A DNA stretch of 64,000 bases, taken from positions 39,453 to 103,452 of the forward strand of contig CAYNOT010000019.1 of assembly GCA_964398945.1 (NCBI GenBank). The letters run 5' to 3'. Numbering within the stretch: the first letter of the stretch is position 1; the number at the start of each line of letters is the position of its first letter. The notes under the pieces are model-generated. The model worked only from the letters and a program-made list of their open reading frames with translations, did no database searches and had not been told where the DNA came from. This stretch comes from JBGTGG01 sp964398945 (lineage in GTDB: Bacteria > Bacteroidota > Bacteroidia > Cytophagales > Cyclobacteriaceae). Position numbers and translations under genes: made by a program. Of the stretch, positions 60,174 through 64,000 are shown one piece after another.

Positions 60174-62402
60174 TTACTTATCCCCTTTTTTGAATTTATC
60201 AAACTCAGAAACAACTTCTTTCTTTGGGAATACATTGTTATCAGTGTTCACATCGGCCAATTCAAAATTAGGATCCAGTTGGATATTGGTTACTTCTTTG
60301 TCTTTCACAAAAACTTTGGTCACCTGGTTTTCATTGCTTCTCCAGATTTCAGCAGGGATACGATCAATTTCTTTCGATCCATCTTTAAATGTCCATTCAA
60401 TTACCAAAGGAGTAACCAAGCCTCCCAGGTTTTTGAATGTGATCTCATAAATATTTTTGTTCTCCAGTTTTGCACGAATGGCATTATCGTCCACACGGCT
60501 TTGGAATTCCCCATAGAAACGGTCAGGCGTATCCACTAAGGTAAATGGTGTTGGCCCATTGCTAAAGTCCGTTGCCGGTCCGTCTTTTTTTGCTGATGCT
60601 GTTAAATCACCGGCCTTCACTTTCTTGCCCTTGTTCTCCACTTGAACAGTTTGGGTATTTAGCTTGAACCATTTTACTTCGGCTACATCAACATCCACAT
60701 TATCGGTGGTGTAAAACCATCCTCGCCAAAACCAATCCAAATCAACAGCAGATGCATCTTCCATAGTTCGGAAAAAATCTGCAGGCTTTGGATGCTTGAA
60801 CATCCAACGGTTAGCATATTCCTTGAGCGCCATATCGAATAGTTCAGGCCCCATCACTGTTTCGCGAAGCAACGTCAATGCTGCTGCCGGTTTTGTGTAT
60901 CCGTTCGGGCCATGGTTGCGGGACTGGTTATCAGCGGTGGCCATGACCGGGCGCATGTCCGGATTTTTTCCTTTCATGTAACGGGTCATGCTTTGTGGTG
61001 TACCGCTGGTATAGCCCAGTTCAGGATACCGTTCGCGGATTGTTTCACCTTCTAAAAATGTATTCAACCCTTCATCCATCCAGGTTGACTGACGCTCATC
61101 ACTGTTGACAATCATTGGAAAATAATTGTGCCCAACTTCGTGAACAACCACGCCCAACATCCTGATGAATGTTTGTTGTGAATAGGTTCCATCTTTTGCA
61201 GGTCTTCCGAAATTGAAACAAATCATTGGATACTCCATTCCCTGATGTGCGGTATGAACTGAATATGCTGTGGGGTACGGATAATCGAATGTCCGTGCTG
61301 AATAGACTTCAAGGGTATTTTTGATTGCCTTTGTTGACTCCTTTTCCCAAAGCGGGTTGCCTTCCTTCGAATATAAGGATTGCGCCAATGGTGTCTTGTC
61401 GCCAACCTTTACCGCTTGTGCATCCCAGATGAATTTACGTGAATGCGCAAAAGCAAAATCACGGACATTCTCTGCATGGAAAACCCATGTACTTTTCTTT
61501 GTGGATTTTTCTTTCTCCTTTTTGCGGGCTTCTTCTTCGGTAACAATCCACACTTGTTTGTCGAATGATTTTTTTGCTTGCTCAAAGCGATCGTGTTGTT
61601 CTTTGGTCAAAACTTCTTTCGGGTTTTGCAGCCAACCCGTAGCACCTACGATGTGATCGGAGGGAACGGTGAGCCGGACTTTATAATCACCAAATGTTAA
61701 GGCAAACTCACCCATTCCTAAAAATTGCTTGTTCTGCCAGCCTTCATAATCATCGTATACACACATGCGTGGAAACCACTGTGCGAAAGTGTAAACATAA
61801 TTCCCATCTTCCGGAAAGAATTCATAGCCCCCACGACCACCAATTACGTTGCGGTCGTACTCGGTGTATTTCCAGGTTACATTAAAAACAAACTTCTCAC
61901 CGGTCTTTAAGGGAGTAGGAAGGTCAATGCGCATCATCGTGTTGTTGATGGTGTGCTTCAAGGGCTTGCCATTGGCATCGGTCACGGAACCGATTTTAAA
62001 TCCACCATCGTAATCAATAGCACCACCAGTAGCTGCAAAAAATTTAGCTGCAATACTATCGCGAACAGTTGATCCGCCTGTTGTCTGCGCCATGCTTCCT
62101 GCTGCGCGCACGTTTTGATCGAGCTGCATCCATAAATAGGTAAGTACATCCGGTGAATTGTTGTAATATGTTATAGTCTCCTTTCCAGTCAACAATTGGG
62201 TTTCATCATTCACTTCCACATCAATGGAATAATCCGCACGTTGCTGCCAGTATTTTGCACCGGGTGCCCCGGAAGAAGCGCGATACGAATTCGGTGTTGG
62301 CAACTCGGTACCAAGCTGCTCAAATTTTCCCTTCCATTCTTCCTGTGCGTGTGCCCCGGTCATCAACCCAATTGCACAGAGCAATAGTATCAACTTCTTC
62401 AT
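60174..62402 (-). CDS. M1-family metallopeptidase (secreted)
   Basis: A 742-residue secreted zinc aminopeptidase-like enzyme: signal peptide MKKLILLLCAIGLMTGAHAQ, N-terminal beta domain to about 270, then the catalytic domain with GMEYPMICF (the GxMEN position, near 390), the zinc site VVHEVGHNYF near 418 and the third ligand Glu in WMDEGLNTF near 441. The C-terminal part carries the sequence DFFRTMEDASAVDLDWFWRGW. It starts at 62402, one base after the stop codon of its upstream paralogue. The in-frame start at 62471 lies in the paralogue's coding sequence and is rejected. Peptide substrates unknown. Confidence 0.92.
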   Translation of the reverse strand: MKKLILLLCAIGLMTGAHAQEEWKGKFEQLGTELPTPNSYRASSGAPGAKYWQQRADYSIDVEVNDETQLLTGKETITYYNNSPDVLTYLWMQLDQNVRAAGSMAQTTGGSTVRDSIAAKFFAATGGAIDYDGGFKIGSVTDANGKPLKHTINNTMMRIDLPTPLKTGEKFVFNVTWKYTEYDRNVIGGRGGYEFFPEDGNYVYTFAQWFPRMCVYDDYEGWQNKQFLGMGEFALTFGDYKVRLTVPSDHIVGATGWLQNPKEVLTKEQHDRFEQAKKSFDKQVWIVTEEEARKKEKEKSTKKSTWVFHAENVRDFAFAHSRKFIWDAQAVKVGDKTPLAQSLYSKEGNPLWEKESTKAIKNTLEVYSARTFDYPYPTAYSVHTAHQGMEYPMICFNFGRPAKDGTYSQQTFIRMLGVVVHEVGHNYFPMIVNSDERQSTWMDEGLNTFLEGETIRERYPELGYTSGTPQSMTRYMKGKNPDMRPVMATADNQSRNHGPNGYTKPAAALTLLRETVMGPELFDMALKEYANRWMFKHPKPADFFRTMEDASAVDLDWFWRGWFYTTDNVDVDVAEVKWFKLNTQTVQVENKGKKVKAGDLTASAKKDGPATDFSNGPTPFTLVDTPDRFYGEFQSRVDDNAIRAKLENKNIYEITFKNLGGLVTPLVIEWTFKDGSKEIDRIPAEIWRSNENQVTKVFVKDKEVTNIQLDPNFELADVNTDNNVFPKKEVVSEFDKFKKGDK

Positions 62403-62403
62403 A

Positions 62404-64000
62404 TTATTTGTTTTTGCTTTTAAACTTATCGAATTGTGATGCCTCTCCTGAGCGCGGAAAAACATTATCATTTGTATTCACGTCAGCGGTTTCATTTTGT
62501 GGATCGATCACCACATTGACAACTTCTTTTTCTTTTACGAAAACCTTGGTCACTTTTTCTTCATTTGATCGCCAGATCTCTGCCGGAATGCGTTCAATTT
62601 CTTTGCTCCCATCTTTAAAGGTCCATTCAATAATGACCGGCATTACCAATCCACCCGTATTGCTCACCGTAACTTGATAGAAATTTTTATTCTCAAGTTT
62701 TCCAATAATTGCTTTATCATCCACACGGCTTAAAAATTCGCCATAGAACCTTTCATCAGTTGGCAACAGGGTAAAAGGTTGTGGCCCCCCGCTAAAATCT
62801 TTTGCCTCTGCGGAAGCACTGCTGGCAGTAAGGTCGCCCTTCTTCACGGTCTTTCCTTTTTTCTCTACGTTCGTTTCTTCTTTCCTTAATTGAAACCATT
62901 TCACTTCATCTAAAGTGATGTCGGTATGGTCGGTTGTATAAAACCATCCTCTCCAGAACCAATCCAAATCCATGGCCGAAGCATCTTCCATCGTACGGAA
63001 AAAATCTGCGGGCTTAGGATGCTTGAACGCCCAACGGGTAGAATATTCTTTTAACGCCATGTCAAACAATTCAGGGCCCATAACGGTCTCTCTCAAGATA
63101 TTTAAAGCCGTAGCGCATTTGTGATATTGCTCTGATCCAAATTGAATAATCTGTTCCGAGTTGGTCATCAACGGACGTTGCAGGCTTTTATCACCTTTCA
63201 TGTAGGGAACAATCAACGGAGCAGGCCCCCTGCGTGGCGGCATGTCCGGATAATTTTCAGTTTGTGTGCGATGTTGTACAAAAGAGTTTAATCCTTCGTC
63301 CATCCACGTCCATTGACGTTCATCGCTGTTGATGATCATCGGAAAGAAATTGTGCCCCACCTCATGTACAATCACACCAATCATCCCCCACTTCAAACGA
63401 TCCGAATAGGTACCATCTTCATTCGGACGGCCAAAGTTGAAACTAATCATCGGGTATTCCATTCCAATGGAAGCCGCGTGAACAGAAATCGCAACCGGAT
63501 AAGGGTACTCAATCGTGTATTTCGAATATGTTTCAAGTGTGTTCTTCACCGCTTTGGTAGATTCTTTTTCCCACAAGGGGTTTCCTTCCTTTGGATAGAA
63601 CGACATCGCCAACGGAGCCTTGTTGCCAATCTTCACGGCTTGTGCATCCCAGATAAATTTGCGCGAAGATGCGAATGCAAAATCGCGAACATTCTCAGCA
63701 TGGAACTCCCATGTTTTCCTGGTGGTCGCTTTCTTCTTTTCTTTTGCAGTTGCCTCTGATTGTGTTACGATGATAACGGGTTTGTCAAAAGAAGTTTTGG
63801 CTTTGTTGAAGCGTTCCTGTTCTATTTTGGTCAAAACATCTTGCGGGTTCATCAACGTACCAGTGGAAGCAATGATATGGTCCGAAGGAACTGTGATCTT
63901 TACTTTGTAATCACCGAAAGCCAATGCAAATTCGCCTTGGCCCAAAAACTGTTTGTTTTGCCAGCCTTCATAATCATCGTACACACACATGCGTGGAAAC
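62404..64000 (-). CDS. M1-family metallopeptidase, paralogue (partial, N-terminus outside window)
   Basis: At least 532 residues of a second M1 enzyme, clearly homologous to the one downstream over its whole visible length (for example VRDFAF, KFIWDAQAVK and LFDMALKEY shared). The zinc site VIVHEVGHNFF and the third ligand in WMDEGLNSF are intact, and GMEYPMISF marks the GxMEN position. The frame stays open to base 64000 (FPRMCVYDD), so the gene continues beyond the right edge. The two differ most in the region after the active site. It has the same orientation, with a single base between the two genes. Confidence 0.9.
   Translation of the reverse strand, partial: FPRMCVYDDYEGWQNKQFLGQGEFALAFGDYKVKITVPSDHIIASTGTLMNPQDVLTKIEQERFNKAKTSFDKPVIIVTQSEATAKEKKKATTRKTWEFHAENVRDFAFASSRKFIWDAQAVKIGNKAPLAMSFYPKEGNPLWEKESTKAVKNTLETYSKYTIEYPYPVAISVHAASIGMEYPMISFNFGRPNEDGTYSDRLKWGMIGVIVHEVGHNFFPMIINSDERQWTWMDEGLNSFVQHRTQTENYPDMPPRRGPAPLIVPYMKGDKSLQRPLMTNSEQIIQFGSEQYHKCATALNILRETVMGPELFDMALKEYSTRWAFKHPKPADFFRTMEDASAMDLDWFWRGWFYTTDHTDITLDEVKWFQLRKEETNVEKKGKTVKKGDLTASSASAEAKDFSGGPQPFTLLPTDERFYGEFLSRVDDKAIIGKLENKNFYQVTVSNTGGLVMPVIIEWTFKDGSKEIERIPAEIWRSNEEKVTKVFVKEKEVVNVVIDPQNETADVNTNDNVFPRSGEASQFDKFKSKNK

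Noticed and set aside
1..64000. CRISPR arrays, tRNA or rRNA genes, prophage structural genes
   Set aside because: No regularly spaced repeats beyond the triple 15-bp array, no cloverleaf with a CCA-end or TΨC-like block, and no phage protein was recognised.

Overview
The window looks like a chromosomal segment of a Bacteroidota bacterium, most likely of the Cytophagales type. The evidence is: promoters fitting the Bacteroidota pattern TTG-N(18-20)-TAnnTTTG; an almost complete lack of Shine-Dalgarno sites; a very long NusB; a nusB-YtxH-DUF1573-yajC-YbbR-coaE neighbourhood; many signal peptides ending in AQ; and several families common in that phylum (DUF4293, YwqK/MORN, LEA-2 lipoproteins, DinB, GMEYP-type M1 peptidases). 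No rRNA, tRNA, CRISPR array or phage structural gene was seen. The species cannot be named from the sequence.

Layout. 1-1326 (minus): a YdhF-like aldo/keto reductase cut by the window edge, coupled to purine nucleoside phosphorylase. 1327-1864: a gene-free stretch with two imperfect inverted repeats. 1865-7389 (minus): a complete RND efflux operon (adaptor, pump, TolC). 7491-11591 (minus): coaE, YbbR, yajC, DUF1573, YtxH and nusB. 11925-13025: leucine dehydrogenase. 13323-17737: two ABC half-exporters with complementary degenerate motifs, facing each other across an outer-membrane protein gene. 17747-21581: truA, a DUF4293 protein, a lipoprotein and htpG. 21585-25545 is an accessory patch: a sigma-factor remnant, a VapBC-type module, a decayed ORF, a MORN-repeat protein, and a three-gene hipB-hipS-hipT-like module with a dyad around its promoter. 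25674-32138: tpiA, prmA and a secreted or outer-membrane protein of about 1587 residues with no recognised family.

32332-43679 holds small envelope, DinB, two-component and hydrolase genes: response regulator and histidine kinase converging with overlapping 3' ends, LEA-2 lipoprotein, amidase, GH5 glucanase with a CBM6-like tail, dienelactone hydrolase, CBS protein, DUF481 protein and acyl-CoA ligase. 43784-48497: a TPR sensor kinase, YceI with a Crp/Fnr-type regulator, and an outer-membrane protein. Two 16-bp direct repeats abut the yceI promoter. 48684-53575: polA (GTG start, proofreading residues apparently lost), an archaeal-type P-loop ATPase preceded by three 15-bp palindromic tandem repeats, and a threonine/serine dehydratase.

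53651-59925 (minus) is a polysaccharide gene cluster: two GT2 glycosyltransferases, a Stealth phosphotransferase, a GT2_4-type glycosyltransferase, and a GT92-like gene split by a 1639-bp insertion sequence. The insertion has perfect 20-bp terminal inverted repeats and a 4-bp target duplication, and removing it in silico restores an open frame of 301 codons including the stop. 60174-64000 holds two tandem M1 metallopeptidase paralogues; the upstream one is cut by the window edge.

The best leads for new biology are the hipBST-like module and its operator, the repeat-controlled ATPase, the yceI/Crp repeats and the 1587-residue protein.
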